Shown: positions 7,347 through 15,807 of the stretch, one piece after another
How the letters are laid out: every line of letters begins with the position of its first letter
Numbering within the stretch: the stretch's first letter is position 1
Assembly: GCF_014651115.1 (NCBI RefSeq)
Contig: NZ_BMWG01000036.1
Coordinates: forward strand, 1-41,825
Direction: 5' to 3'
Length of the DNA: 41,825 bases
Origin: Streptomyces inusitatus
GTDB lineage: Bacteria > Actinomycetota > Actinomycetes > Streptomycetales > Streptomycetaceae
Made by a program: the position numbers and the translations under genes
Notes under the pieces: generated by a model
Told to the model about the DNA's origin: nothing
The model's database searches: none
Seen by the model: the letters and a program-made list of their open reading frames with translations, nothing else

Positions 7347-8411
7347 ATGCAGGACATGGAGAAGTGGCGGGCCGTGGCGGCGGCGACCGGACCGGCGGAC
7401 CGCCCGGCGGCCGAGGACGGCATCCGCCTCGCCTACCGCACCGCGGGGCTCACCGAGCCGGAGCGGATCATCTGGGCCGACTCGCCCCGCGCGGGCGTGG
7501 AGGCCGTCCGCGCCCTGAAGGACGCGGGCCGCCCGGTCCGGGAAGAAGTGCGCACCCTGCCCTGGGCCCAGGAGCGCCGCCGGGTCCACGACGAGCTGGG
7601 GCCCGCGGGCTGGACGGAGCTGTGGAGCGTCACCGGCGCCCTGCTCTGGGACGGCACCCGCGCGCTGGCCGAGCGGATCCGCGAGGCGGTCGTGGCCGAG
7701 CTGTCCGCGGCGGACGGCGCGCACACACCGTCCGCCGCGCCCCTGGAGGACGGATGGCTGCCGCTGGTCGAGATGTCCGCCACCGAGACCGAGATCCGGA
7801 TGATCCTCCTGGACGCCGTTCTCGGACAGCACGACGCGGCCTGGCTCGCCGCCTTCGACGGCCGCGGCGAACGGCTCGAAGGACTCGCCCGCGTCGCCGC
7901 CCACGCCGGCTGGTGGTGGCCCTACGAGAACGCCGCGGTCGTCTGCGAACGCCCGGTCGAGCTGCACCGGGACGAGGCCGGCCGGCTGGACAGCGGCACC
8001 GGCCCGGCGCTCGGCTTCGCCGACGGCTTCGGGCTCCACGCCTGGCGCGGCATGCCGGTGCCCGCGGAGTTCCTGAAGGAGCTGTCCTCGCTCACCCCCG
8101 AGCGCGTACGCGCCGAGGAGAACGCCGAACTGCGCCGGGTGATGCTGGAGTTCTACGGCTACGACCGCTATCTCGCCGAGTCCGGGGCCCGGCCCCTGCA
8201 CCGCGACGAGACCGGTGTGCTCTGGCGAATAGAGCTCAGCGGCGACGAGGACGTGGTGATGGTCGAGGTGGTCAACTCCACCGCCGAACCGGACGGGTCC
8301 TTCCGCACCTACTGGCTCCGGGTGCCGCCCGCCACCAGGACCGCCAGAGAGGGCGTCGCCTGGACCTTCGGACTCACGGAGGAGGGCTACGAACCGCTGC
8401 GCCAGACCTGA
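7347..8411 (+). CDS. DUF6745-domain protein
   Basis: A 354-aa protein. The N-terminal half is helical (GIRLAYRTAGLTEPERIIW and similar). The middle and C-terminal part carries the DUF6745 signature: WWWPYENAAVVCERPVELHRD, followed by GTGPALGFADGFGLHAWRGMPVP, each quoted only in part. A short beta domain (LWRIELSGDEDVVMVEVVN) closes the protein, ending in GLTEEGYEPLRQT. The family is uncharacterised. It often stands beside LRR or QGDV-type genes, as here. The ATG at 7347 follows GGGGAG at 7336-7341. A convergent TetR gene begins 32 bp after the stop. Confidence 0.8.
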   Translation: MQDMEKWRAVAAATGPADRPAAEDGIRLAYRTAGLTEPERIIWADSPRAGVEAVRALKDAGRPVREEVRTLPWAQERRRVHDELGPAGWTELWSVTGALLWDGTRALAERIREAVVAELSAADGAHTPSAAPLEDGWLPLVEMSATETEIRMILLDAVLGQHDAAWLAAFDGRGERLEGLARVAAHAGWWWPYENAAVVCERPVELHRDEAGRLDSGTGPALGFADGFGLHAWRGMPVPAEFLKELSSLTPERVRAEENAELRRVMLEFYGYDRYLAESGARPLHRDETGVLWRIELSGDEDVVMVEVVNSTAEPDGSFRTYWLRVPPATRTAREGVAWTFGLTEEGYEPLRQT

Positions 8412-8443
8412 GCGGGGGCAGGGACCCGGGACCGCGGCGGTGG

Positions 8444-9064
8444 TCAGCGGGTGGCGGCGGTCAGGGCCTCGCGCGGCAGTCCGAGCTCCCGGGCGAGCGC
8501 CTCGTCCGTCCACTCCAGCATCGCCGCCCGGGTGAGGGAGCCGGCGTACGAGGTCATCTGCACGGCGAGCCCGTCGAGGAAGGCGGTGAGCCGCCAGGCC
8601 GCCGAGGCGGGATCCGCGCAGGGGAACTCGCCGTTCGCGGCGCCCTCCGCGATCACTTCGGTCAGCGCGGCCTTCCACTGCTGATCGAGACCGCGGGTCA
8701 CCTCCCGCAGCGCGGGCTCACGCAGCGCCACCGACCAGCCCTCGATCCACAGCCGCCAGCCCTTGGCCGTGCCGGTCGGCGCGTACCAGCGGACGGCGGC
8801 GCGCAGCCGGCGCAGCGCGGAGGTGCGGCGGCCCAGCAGCTTGCGCAGATGGGCCAGGTCCCCGTCGGCGGCATGGGTGAACGCCGCCGCCAGCAGCTTC
8901 TCCTTGGTCGAGAAGTGATACAGGACCAGAGCGTTGCTCACCCCGAGAGCCGAGGCGACATCGGCTATTCGCACCGCGGCGACACCGCGCCGCTCGATCT
9001 GTTCGACGGCGGCCGCGAGGAGTTCCGCACGCCGCTCCGCCACGCTCATCCGGACTCTTGCCAC
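8444..9064 (-). CDS. TetR-family transcriptional regulator
   Basis: A 206-aa protein. The N-terminal HTH (residues about 10-55) reads RRAELLAAAVEQIERRG, IADVASALGVSNALVLYHF and STKEKLLAAAF, the classic TetR/AcrR pattern. The C-terminal ligand domain (RLRAAVRWYAP, LRGLDQQWKAAL-type helices, FLDGLAVQMTSYAG) resembles the BetI/KstR2-like class. The GTG at 9064 is preferred over the ATG five codons later because of AAGGTG upstream. It is divergent from the MBL-fold gene (258 bp between starts), which is the obvious candidate target. Confidence 0.88.
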   Translation of the reverse strand: MARVRMSVAERRAELLAAAVEQIERRGVAAVRIADVASALGVSNALVLYHFSTKEKLLAAAFTHAADGDLAHLRKLLGRRTSALRRLRAAVRWYAPTGTAKGWRLWIEGWSVALREPALREVTRGLDQQWKAALTEVIAEGAANGEFPCADPASAAWRLTAFLDGLAVQMTSYAGSLTRAAMLEWTDEALARELGLPREALTAATR

Positions 9065-9118
9065 GGCGACACCTTACACAGGCGATCTTCGTGGGAGGCG
9101 GTGAAATCGAAAGACGAG

Positions 9119-9149
9119 GAAAGGGGCTCAGCCGTTCTGTGCCCCTTTC
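9119..9149. other. 9-bp-stem hairpin in a divergent intergenic region
   Basis: GAAAGGGGC at 9119-9127 pairs perfectly with GCCCCTTTC at 9141-9149, with a 13-nt loop. It looks like a terminator but stands between two genes that both run away from it. It may be a transcription attenuator in the 5' leader of either gene, or the trace of a lost gene. Confidence 0.5.
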
Positions 9150-9322
9150 TGCGGCCTTGCCTCGCACCCCCCGAACCCGCCGCGCAGGAACATCGGGGCC
9201 GCCGCGCACGTTGCTCCGACCGTGACGCCCCGGAGGCCCGGGGCCCGCCCGTGCGGCCGATCCGCACGCCGCACTGTCACAGCCCGCGCACATAATGAGA
9301 AGACCCGACACCAGGAGGTGCC

Positions 9323-10567
9323 GTGACCGGCGCCGGTTCACCCCACCCGCTGAGATCCCGGCTGCGCTCCCTGCGGTCGGCCGCCTTCGGCGCCGATCCC
9401 GCCGGAGCGCGGATGGACCGGATCAGAAGCTCGCCCAACTTCGCGGACGGAGTCTTCCAGAATCCCGTCGCGGCCAGGACCAGACCGTCCGGCGTGCCCA
9501 TGACCGAGTTCGCCAGGATCTACTTCGAGAAGGAGGCCCGGGCCCGCAGGGCTCCCAAGGGCCCGATCCCCCTCCACCCCACCACGCTCACCGATCTGGC
9601 CGAGCCCCCGGCGTCCGGGCTGCGCCTCACCTGGATGGGGCATTCCACCGTGCTCGCCGAGATCGGCGGCCGGCGGGTGCTGTTCGACCCGGTCTGGGGC
9701 GAGCGCTGCTCTCCGTTCTCCTTCGCCGGACCCAAGCGGTTCCATCCCGCGCCCGCGGCGCTCGCCGCCCTCGGCCCCGTCGATGTGGTCGTCATCTCCC
9801 ACGACCATTACGACCACCTCGATCTGCCCACGATCAAGGCCCTGGTCTCCACCGACACGGTCTTCGCGGTCCCGCTCGGCGTCGGCGCGCACCTGGAGCG
9901 GTGGGGGGTGGCCCCCGCCCGGCTGCGCGAGCTGGACTGGAACGAGACGGCGGAGGTCGGCGGCCTCCGGTTCACCGCCACCCAGGCCCGGCACTTCTGC
10001 GGTCGCGGGCTGCGCAATCAGCAGCACACCCTCTGGGCGTCCTGGGTCGTCGCGGGCCCCGAGCACCGGATCTACCACAGCGGTGATACGGGATACTTCC
10101 CCGGTTTCCGGGAGATCGGCGCCGAGCACGGCCCCTTCGACGCCACCATGATCCAGATCGGCGCCTACAGCCAGTACTGGCCCAAGGGGCACACGGACAC
10201 CACACCGGCCCCCGGGGCATGGCCGGACATCCATATGACGCCCGCCGAAGGGCTCCAGGCCCATCTCGACCTCCAGGGGGACCGGCCGGCGGGTGTGCTG
10301 CTGCCGATCCACTGGGGCACCTTCAACCTGGCCCTGCACGCGTGGGCGGAGCCGGCCGAGTGGATGAACGACATCGCCGAGGAGGCCGGCCTGCCGGTCG
10401 CGTTCCCCGTCCCCGGCCGCCCCTTCGAGCCCGCCGGGCCGCTGCCGACGGCCCCCTGGTGGCGCGAGGCGTCCAGACCGCTGGCGCGCCCGTGGCGTCG
10501 CCGCGCGGAGCCGGACGTGACACAGGGGGAGGCCCTGGGAGAGGTCGAGCTGGCCGCCGATCACTGA
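9323..10567 (+). CDS. MBL-fold metallohydrolase, NAPE-PLD/UlaG-like
   Basis: A 414-aa metallo-beta-lactamase-fold hydrolase. MGHSTVLAEIGGRRVLFDPVW (about 108-128, shown in part) begins the fold, SHDHYDHLD (about 158-166) is the HxHxDH dinuclear-zinc motif, and HSGDTGYF (about 252) and LPIHWGTFNLA (about 333) supply the later Asp and His ligands. The layout matches the NAPE-phospholipase D-like/UlaG group, so a phosphodiester or lactone substrate is possible. The GTG at 9323 follows CAGGAGGTG at 9311-9319, an ideal ribosome site. It is convergent with the second TetR gene and divergent from the first. Confidence 0.88.
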   Translation: MTGAGSPHPLRSRLRSLRSAAFGADPAGARMDRIRSSPNFADGVFQNPVAARTRPSGVPMTEFARIYFEKEARARRAPKGPIPLHPTTLTDLAEPPASGLRLTWMGHSTVLAEIGGRRVLFDPVWGERCSPFSFAGPKRFHPAPAALAALGPVDVVVISHDHYDHLDLPTIKALVSTDTVFAVPLGVGAHLERWGVAPARLRELDWNETAEVGGLRFTATQARHFCGRGLRNQQHTLWASWVVAGPEHRIYHSGDTGYFPGFREIGAEHGPFDATMIQIGAYSQYWPKGHTDTTPAPGAWPDIHMTPAEGLQAHLDLQGDRPAGVLLPIHWGTFNLALHAWAEPAEWMNDIAEEAGLPVAFPVPGRPFEPAGPLPTAPWWREASRPLARPWRRRAEPDVTQGEALGEVELAADH

Positions 10568-10592
10568 CATCGGGCGGCAGCCCCAAGCAGCC

Positions 10593-10616
10593 CCGCCCGC
10601 CGGTCAGAGCGGGCGG
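10593..10616. terminator. Hairpin between convergent MBL and TetR genes
   Basis: CCGCCCGC (10593-10600) pairs with GCGGGCGG (10609-10616) around an 8-nt loop. It overlaps the TetR stop codon and lies 26 bp after the MBL stop. Confidence 0.55.
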
Positions 10617-11209
10617 TCGTCCCCTTCGCCGGGTTTCCCGGGGCCGCCGGAGGGGAGCAGGATCTCCCGCAGCACGGTCTCGTACTCGTCGGCGGTCGGC
10701 GGAGTGTCGGTCAGCAGCGCCTGCATCAGCATGCCGTCGACCACGGCGACGAGGATCCGGATCCGTACCGGACTGCTGGTGTAGCTGCGCGCGAAGTCCG
10801 CGAGGGCATCCAGCCAGCGCTGTGTGGGGCCGCGGAGGCCGGGCCGGCGGGCGGCCAGGAGGAAAAGCTCGTACTCGGCGAGCAGCCGGTCGGGCACGGA
10901 CACCACCTGGGCCATCAGCCGGGCGAGGGCACGCAGGCTGGTGTCGGTGCCGTCCACCTCGGCGGCGAGCCGCCGCATTCGGTCGGCGTCCTCGTCCATG
11001 CAGGAGGTCAGGGCCGCGGTGAGCAGGTCGTCGATGCTCTTGAAGTGATAGGCGGCGGCCGTGGCGGGCTGCCCGGCCTCGCGGGCGATGGCGCGGTGGC
11101 TGGCGCCCGCGACGCCCTCACGGGCGACGACCTGGAGGGTCGCCTCGATCAGCTCCCGCTTGCGGCGCTCACCCTTGGCCAGGCGTCCGTCGGTGCTCGG
11201 CTCTCCCAA
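10604..11209 (-). CDS. TetR-family regulator, probable repressor of the adjacent MFS gene
   Basis: A 201-aa protein. The HTH spans residues about 12-60: GERRKRELIEATLQVVAREG, then SHRAIAREAGQPATAAAYHF and KSIDDLLTAAL, followed by a helical ligand domain. The only start in the open frame is a TTG at 11209, which has GGGAGAG six bases upstream, so TTG is accepted. It lies 127 bp downstream of the MFS gene on the same strand. The 40-bp palindrome upstream of the MFS gene (12721-12760) is its most likely operator. The gene pair looks like a drug-efflux unit with its repressor. Confidence 0.85.
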   Translation of the reverse strand: MGEPSTDGRLAKGERRKRELIEATLQVVAREGVAGASHRAIAREAGQPATAAAYHFKSIDDLLTAALTSCMDEDADRMRRLAAEVDGTDTSLRALARLMAQVVSVPDRLLAEYELFLLAARRPGLRGPTQRWLDALADFARSYTSSPVRIRILVAVVDGMLMQALLTDTPPTADEYETVLREILLPSGGPGKPGEGDDRPL

Positions 11210-11336
11210 TTGCTCTCTCCCGATGGTCTCTCCGCGACCTCGTGCCGGGACCGGCCGCCGCGACGCCGATTCCCCGGAGACGATACCCGCTCGCGGGTGC
11301 CGTTCCCGGGGGCGGCGGGATCTCGATGACGGATCC

Positions 11337-12641
11337 TCAGAGCGCCCCCGCCCGCCCGACAGGCTCGGCCCCGGCGGCCCCGGCGGCCCCGGCGATCTCA
11401 GCGCCTCCGGGGGCCCCGGGGGACTTCGCCCGGCCGGTCCGGGCGAGGAGCGGGCGCTGGCCGACGAGCGCGAGGAGCACGAGGGCGACCCCGGCCGCGA
11501 CGGCGACGAGGAAGCCCCCGGTGGGGCCGTACGCGTCGATCATGGCCCCGGAGACGGCCGCCCCCAGGGCCACGCCCACGCTGAGGCCGGTGATCACCCA
11601 GGTCATCCCCTCGGTGAGCTTGGCCGCGGGCACCGTCCTCTCGACCAGCCCCATGATGCTGATCATGGTGGGGGAGAAGAAGAGACCGGCGAGGAAGACC
11701 GCGGCCGCCAGCGACCGGACACTGTCGGCCAGCAGGAACGGCAGGGTGGTCAGCGCCGTGCCCACAGCGCCCAGCAGAAGCAGCCGGGGGAGCGGGGTCT
11801 TGAGTTCGAGGGCGCCGAAGACGAGTCCCGAGGCGGCCGAGCCGATGGCGTAGGCGGAGATGACGACGCCCGCTCCGGCCGCCATGTTCTGCTCCTTGGC
11901 GAAGGCCACGCCGGCCACGTCCACCGTGCCCACGATCACGCCGCCGGCGACCAGGGTGAGGGTCAGCAGCCGCAGGGCCCCGATCCGGATGGCCGAGCCG
12001 CCTCCCCCGCTGCCTCCGCCGCTTCCCCCGGTGGGCGGGAGCACGGGAGGCTCGGTCCGCTTCTGCGGTACGAACAACAGGACCCCGAGCGCCAGCAGCG
12101 CTGTCGCGGCCAGCGGACCCGCCTCGGGGAAGAACGCGGTGCACAGCGTCACGGCCACCGCGGGGCCGACCACGAAGGTCAGCTCGTCCACCACCGACTC
12201 GAAGGAGAGGGCGCTGTGCAGCCGCGGATCGTCGCGGTACAGATGGGCCCAGCGGGCGCGGACCATCGCGGCCATGTTGGGCAGCGCGCCCGCAGGCACG
12301 GCGCAGGCGAAGAGGGCCCAGGCCGGGGCCCCGTGGCGGACGCACAGCAGGAGCGCGCCCATCGAGAGCACGCTGACGCCCATGGCGGGGATCAGTGTCC
12401 GTCCCTGGCCGAACCGGTCCACGAGACGGGAGATCTGGGGACCGAGGAGGGCCGTCGACAGGGTGAACGCGGCGGCGACGGCACCGGCGAGACCGTACTC
12501 GCCGCGCGTCTCGGACAGCATCGTGATGATGCCGATCCCGGCCATCGCCATGGGCAGCCGGGCGATGTAGCCGGCGAGGGAGAAGGCCACCGATCCGGGG
12601 GCCCGGAACAGCGCGCCGTACGGATTAGCCACGTCGGCCAC
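11337..12641 (-). CDS. MFS transporter
   Basis: A major facilitator superfamily exporter of about 434 aa with roughly twelve hydrophobic segments. These include IARLPMAMAGIGIITML, GRTLIPAMGVSVLSMGALLL, LTLTLVAGGVIVGTV, LAAAVFLAGLFF and GGFLVAVAAGVALVLLAL. The motif between TM2 and TM3 is LVDRFGQGRTLI, and the central loop is Gly/Ser-rich. The family usually opens near DVANPYGALFRAPG, so I place the start at the GTG at 12641. The open frame continues to a TTG at 12740, inside the operator palindrome, which makes that start unlikely. A well-placed ATG at 12681 opens a different frame and stops at 12625, so a leader peptide or a frameshift is possible. Confidence 0.82.
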   Translation of the reverse strand: MADVANPYGALFRAPGSVAFSLAGYIARLPMAMAGIGIITMLSETRGEYGLAGAVAAAFTLSTALLGPQISRLVDRFGQGRTLIPAMGVSVLSMGALLLCVRHGAPAWALFACAVPAGALPNMAAMVRARWAHLYRDDPRLHSALSFESVVDELTFVVGPAVAVTLCTAFFPEAGPLAATALLALGVLLFVPQKRTEPPVLPPTGGSGGGSGGGGSAIRIGALRLLTLTLVAGGVIVGTVDVAGVAFAKEQNMAAGAGVVISAYAIGSAASGLVFGALELKTPLPRLLLLGAVGTALTTLPFLLADSVRSLAAAVFLAGLFFSPTMISIMGLVERTVPAAKLTEGMTWVITGLSVGVALGAAVSGAMIDAYGPTGGFLVAVAAGVALVLLALVGQRPLLARTGRAKSPGAPGGAEIAGAAGAAGAEPVGRAGAL

Positions 12642-12681
12642 CGCCGTCGGCGGGACGGGATCGGAACAGCTGAGCGGGCAT
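12625..12681 (-). other. 18-codon leader ORF overlapping the MFS start
   Basis: ATG at 12679-12681 follows GGAGG at ideal spacing and encodes MPAQLFRSRPADGGGRRG before a TAA at 12625-12627. It overlaps the proposed MFS GTG (12641) in another frame. It may be a regulatory leader peptide, or it shows that the MFS N-terminus carries a frameshift. Confidence 0.45.
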
Positions 12682-12720
12682 GGCGGGGCCTCCGTGCCGA
12701 CCGGCGGGAAACGCGGACCT

Positions 12721-12760
12721 AACTTGAACGATCGTATCAATTGAAACGAGTGTTTAAGTT
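12721..12760. promoter_or_regulatory. 40-bp imperfect palindrome, probable TetR operator
   Basis: The 40 bases are symmetric about 12740/12741. Of 20 possible base pairs, 16 match; the outer AACTT/AAGTT, inner TCGT/ACGA and central TCAATTGA elements pair perfectly. The stretch is AT-rich against a GC-rich background and lies 40-80 bp upstream of the likely MFS starts. The long two-dimer arrangement is typical of operators of TetR pump repressors. Confidence 0.75.
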
Positions 12761-13092
12761 TCTGGCCGCACGGCCCACCCCGCGAAGGCGATCCGCGCCG
12801 CGCCCGCGCCCCGTTCGTCGCTGTCAGTCGCCGCCCGCCCGGCCGGAACGGCCCGTTCTTTTTCGCACCGGAGTGCGGGCCCTCATACCAGAGCGGGGTG
12901 AATAGCGGGGAACTTTGTCAACTCCCCGTCGTCCACGCTCATGAGGCGACTACTGTGTGTGGCCAGTGATCAACGGTGGGCTTCCAACGCCCGCGCCGTA
13001 CGCCGTTGTCCGAGCCGGACCCCACACCCAGCACAGCCGATCCCCCGAGTACGCATGCCGAACCCTGGGACCCCCACGTACCAAGGACGCAG
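12761..13092. other. Divergent intergenic region, MFS to conservon
   Basis: No gene is seen here. The region should hold the promoter of the cvn operon, but I cannot identify convincing -35/-10 boxes. Confidence 0.5.
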
Positions 13093-14991
13093 ATGTCTCC
13101 TTTACGCGCACCCGCCACGCGGCCGGACCGCCGTGAGGGCGGGCGCCACGGCCGGTCAGACACCCGCCCCGCCCCCTCGGCGGACAGACCGCGTCCCCTG
13201 CCGCCCACACCGGAAAACCGCATTCGCCCACGCCTGCTCCGCACGGCGGTGCTCCCCGCACTCGTCGCCGCGCTGAGCGGCGCGACCGCCGTCACCTTCA
13301 CCGTACGGAGCACAGCGCCCCCGCCCTCCGCGGCGCTGTGGGCCGTGCTCACCGCCACCGCCGCCCTCGCCATGGCCGCCGTCGCGGCGGCCGCCCTGGG
13401 CGCCGACCGCATGGCCTCCTCACTGCTGCACCGCCTCTCCTCGCTGCGCCGCTCCACCGACCGCCGCCAGGCGGACCTGCGCACCGTGGTCGAACGGCTC
13501 CGTCGCGGAGACGGACCGCCCCCCTCCCGCCCCCTGCCGCAGCCACCCCCGAACGCGGACGAACTGGATCAGCTCGCGCTGGGGCTGAGCCGCTCGCACG
13601 AGACCGCCGTGGCCTCCGTGGTGCAGGCGTCCAAGCTCTCCAGCAGCGTCGGCAACGAACAGAAGCTGGAGGTCTTCGTCAATCTGGCCCGGCGGCTCCA
13701 GTCGCTGGTCCAGCGGGAGATCCAGCTCCTCGACGAGCTGGAGAACGAGGTGGAGGACCCCGAGCTGCTCAAGGGCCTCTTCCATGTCGACCACCTCGCC
13801 ACCCGCATCCGCCGCCACGCGGAGAACCTCGCCGTGCTCGGCGGCGCGATCTCCCGCCGCCAGTGGTCCAACCCGGTCACCATGACCGAGGTGCTCCGCT
13901 CCGCGATCGCCGAGGTCGAGCAGTACCCCCGGGTCAAGCTGGTCCCCCCGATCGACGGCACCCTGCGCGGGCACGCCGTCGCCGATGTGATCCACCTCCT
14001 CGCCGAGCTGGTCGAGAACGCCTCCGCCTTCTCCGCCCCCCACACCCAGGTACTGCTCCGCGCCCAGCATGTGACGGCGGGCATCGCCGTCGAGGTCGAG
14101 GACCGGGGCCTCGGCATGCCCATGGACGAACAGAACCGGATGAACGCACTCCTGGCCGACCCCGATCAGGTGAATGTCGCCCGGCTGCTCCAGGACGGGC
14201 GCATCGGCCTCTTCGTCGTCTCCGCCCTGGCCCGCAGACACGGGATCGCGGTCCGCCTCCAGTCCAACATCTACGGCGGCATCCAGGCCATCCTCGTCGT
14301 GCCGCAAGGGCTGCTCGGAGCCGAGCCGGGAGGGCTCCAGCACATCGACACCACCTCCTCCGGCGACACCGTGGGCCACGACCGGGCCCGGCCCGCCCTC
14401 ACCGCCCGCACCGCGGCACCCCCGGAGCACCCCCACCCCCACCCCCACCACCGGCCGGCCGCCGCGCCCGAGCCGCCCGCCGCCCACCCCGGGCCCCGGC
14501 CGCAGTCCGGCCCCCGGCCGCCCGAGCGGCCCCAGCCCTCACCGGTGCACAGCACCCCCAGGACCCTCGCCCCGCTGCCCGTGCGGGCCGAGCACGTCGA
14601 CCGCCCCAACCCGGCCGCCGCGCGCCCCGGCGCCCATCCGCGGTCACGGCCCCCGGCCCGACCCGCCACCGAACGGCCCAGCCTGCCGGTCGTGCCCATC
14701 GGAGTCGTACAAGAGAGCCTGGGCCGCCCCCAACTCCCCAGGCGGCGCAGCCAGGAGCACATAGCTCCGCAGCTCAGAATGGGTCCGCCGATCCGCAAGG
14801 ACGACGACCACGCCATCGCCGACCCCGGACTGATGGCGGCCTTCCAGCGAGGCATCGAACTCGCCGAGGCGACAGCGCCTCGGGGCGCGGGCACCGCACC
14901 CGCCCCGGAATCGGAGCCGGAGCCGGCCCCGGCGAACGCCCGGGCCCGACATTCCGAACCACAGCGCCAAGACAACACCTCCAAGGAGTAG
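13093..14991 (+). CDS. cvnA: Conservon sensor CvnA, histidine-kinase-like ATPase
   Basis: A 632-aa membrane protein, the sensor of a Streptomyces conservon. Two hydrophobic segments (about residues 50-70 and 80-103) anchor it. A helical dimerisation region follows (NEQKLEVFVNLARRLQSLVQ, about 190-210). Next comes a GHKL ATPase domain with the N box ELVENASAFS (about 302-311), EDRGLGMP (about 335) and GRIGLFVVSALARRHG (about 368). A Pro/His-rich, disordered cytoplasmic tail of about 200 residues closes it. No clear phospho-acceptor H box is seen, in line with the family. The ATG at 13093 follows AAGGA five bases upstream; an earlier in-frame GTG lacks this. The stop is 7 bp before cvnB. Confidence 0.9.
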   Translation: MSPLRAPATRPDRREGGRHGRSDTRPAPSADRPRPLPPTPENRIRPRLLRTAVLPALVAALSGATAVTFTVRSTAPPPSAALWAVLTATAALAMAAVAAAALGADRMASSLLHRLSSLRRSTDRRQADLRTVVERLRRGDGPPPSRPLPQPPPNADELDQLALGLSRSHETAVASVVQASKLSSSVGNEQKLEVFVNLARRLQSLVQREIQLLDELENEVEDPELLKGLFHVDHLATRIRRHAENLAVLGGAISRRQWSNPVTMTEVLRSAIAEVEQYPRVKLVPPIDGTLRGHAVADVIHLLAELVENASAFSAPHTQVLLRAQHVTAGIAVEVEDRGLGMPMDEQNRMNALLADPDQVNVARLLQDGRIGLFVVSALARRHGIAVRLQSNIYGGIQAILVVPQGLLGAEPGGLQHIDTTSSGDTVGHDRARPALTARTAAPPEHPHPHPHHRPAAAPEPPAAHPGPRPQSGPRPPERPQPSPVHSTPRTLAPLPVRAEHVDRPNPAAARPGAHPRSRPPARPATERPSLPVVPIGVVQESLGRPQLPRRRSQEHIAPQLRMGPPIRKDDDHAIADPGLMAAFQRGIELAEATAPRGAGTAPAPESEPEPAPANARARHSEPQRQDNTSKE

Positions 14992-14998
14992 ATGCACC

Positions 14999-15433
14999 AT
15001 GGCGAGTGATGCGCCGAACGGCCAAGCCTCGGACCTCGACTGGCTGCTCAGCGGTCTGGTCCAGCGCGTGCCGTACACCCGCAACGCGGTACTGCTCTCC
15101 TCCGACGGCCTGGTGAAATCCGTCCACGGGCTGGACCCCGACAGTGCCGACCATCTGGCGGCGCTCGCCTCCGGCCTGTACTCCCTGGGCCGCAGCGCCG
15201 GAGCGCGCTTCGGGGACGGCGGCGAGGTGCGCCAGGTGGTCGTGGAACTCGACTCCACCCTGCTGTTCGTCTCCACCGCGGGCTCCGGCACCTGCCTGGC
15301 CGTCCTCGCGGGCCGGGAGGCGGACGCCGCCGTACTCGGCTACGAGATGGCGATGCTCGTGAAGAGCGTACGGCCGTACCTGACCACCCCGGCCAGACAG
15401 TCGAGCGGGGCGCCGAGCATTGCGGGTCGCTGA
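14999..15433 (+). CDS. cvnB: Conservon protein CvnB, roadblock/LC7 domain
   Basis: A 144-aa roadblock/LC7-family protein, residues about 10-125: LDWLLSGLVQRVPYTRNAVLLSSDGL, then HLAALASGLYSLGRSAGARF and TLLFVSTAGSGTCLAVLAG (partial quotes). Such proteins act with MglA-like small GTPases, often on their nucleotide state. GGAG at 14984-14987 precedes the ATG. The gene is second in the five-gene operon, and its stop lies 2 bp before the GTG of cvnC. Confidence 0.92.
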   Translation: MASDAPNGQASDLDWLLSGLVQRVPYTRNAVLLSSDGLVKSVHGLDPDSADHLAALASGLYSLGRSAGARFGDGGEVRQVVVELDSTLLFVSTAGSGTCLAVLAGREADAAVLGYEMAMLVKSVRPYLTTPARQSSGAPSIAGR

Positions 15434-15435
15434 CC

Positions 15436-15807
15436 GTGCCCTTCCCGCCGGACGGGCCGCTGCTGGACGACGCGGCGGGCCGGCTCGTCCGGCCGTACAC
15501 GGTGAGCGGCGGGCGCACCCGGCCCACGGCCGAACTGGATCTGCTCTCCCTGGTGATGGCCACCGGGGCCGCCCCCCGGGAGAATCTCGGCCCCGAGCAC
15601 GCGCTGGCGCTCGGCCTGTGCGGCGGCCCGATCTCGGTCGCCGAGATCTCCGCCCATCTGGGGCTCCCCGCCGCCGTGACCAAGGTGCTGCTCTCCGACC
15701 TCGTGGAGTGCGGCGCCGTCACCGCCCGGGCCCCCCGCCGTCACCACCCCCCGACCGACCGTTCCTTGCTGGAGGCAGTGCTCGATGGCCTACGACGACG
15801 GCTCTGA
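15436..15807 (+). CDS. cvnC: Conservon protein CvnC, DUF742
   Basis: A 123-aa DUF742 protein with a winged-helix-like fold: RLVRPYTVSGGRTRPTAELD is the family signature, followed by GGPISVAEISAHLGLPAAV and VLLSDLVECGAV. The start is the GTG at 15436. The last 23 bases overlap cvnD, which implies tight coupling. Family knowledge places it with CvnA, CvnB and CvnD in one membrane signalling complex. Confidence 0.92.
   Translation: MPFPPDGPLLDDAAGRLVRPYTVSGGRTRPTAELDLLSLVMATGAAPRENLGPEHALALGLCGGPISVAEISAHLGLPAAVTKVLLSDLVECGAVTARAPRRHHPPTDRSLLEAVLDGLRRRL

Noticed and set aside
7245..9295. Long frames (477 and 667 codons) over the DUF6745 and TetR genes
   Set aside because: They cross two real convergent genes and give Arg/Gly/Pro-rich products without motifs.
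11061..12722. 553-codon open frame opposite the MFS gene
   Set aside because: Low-complexity Gly/Asp/Arg product with no domain; it is the antisense shadow of GC3-biased transporter codons.
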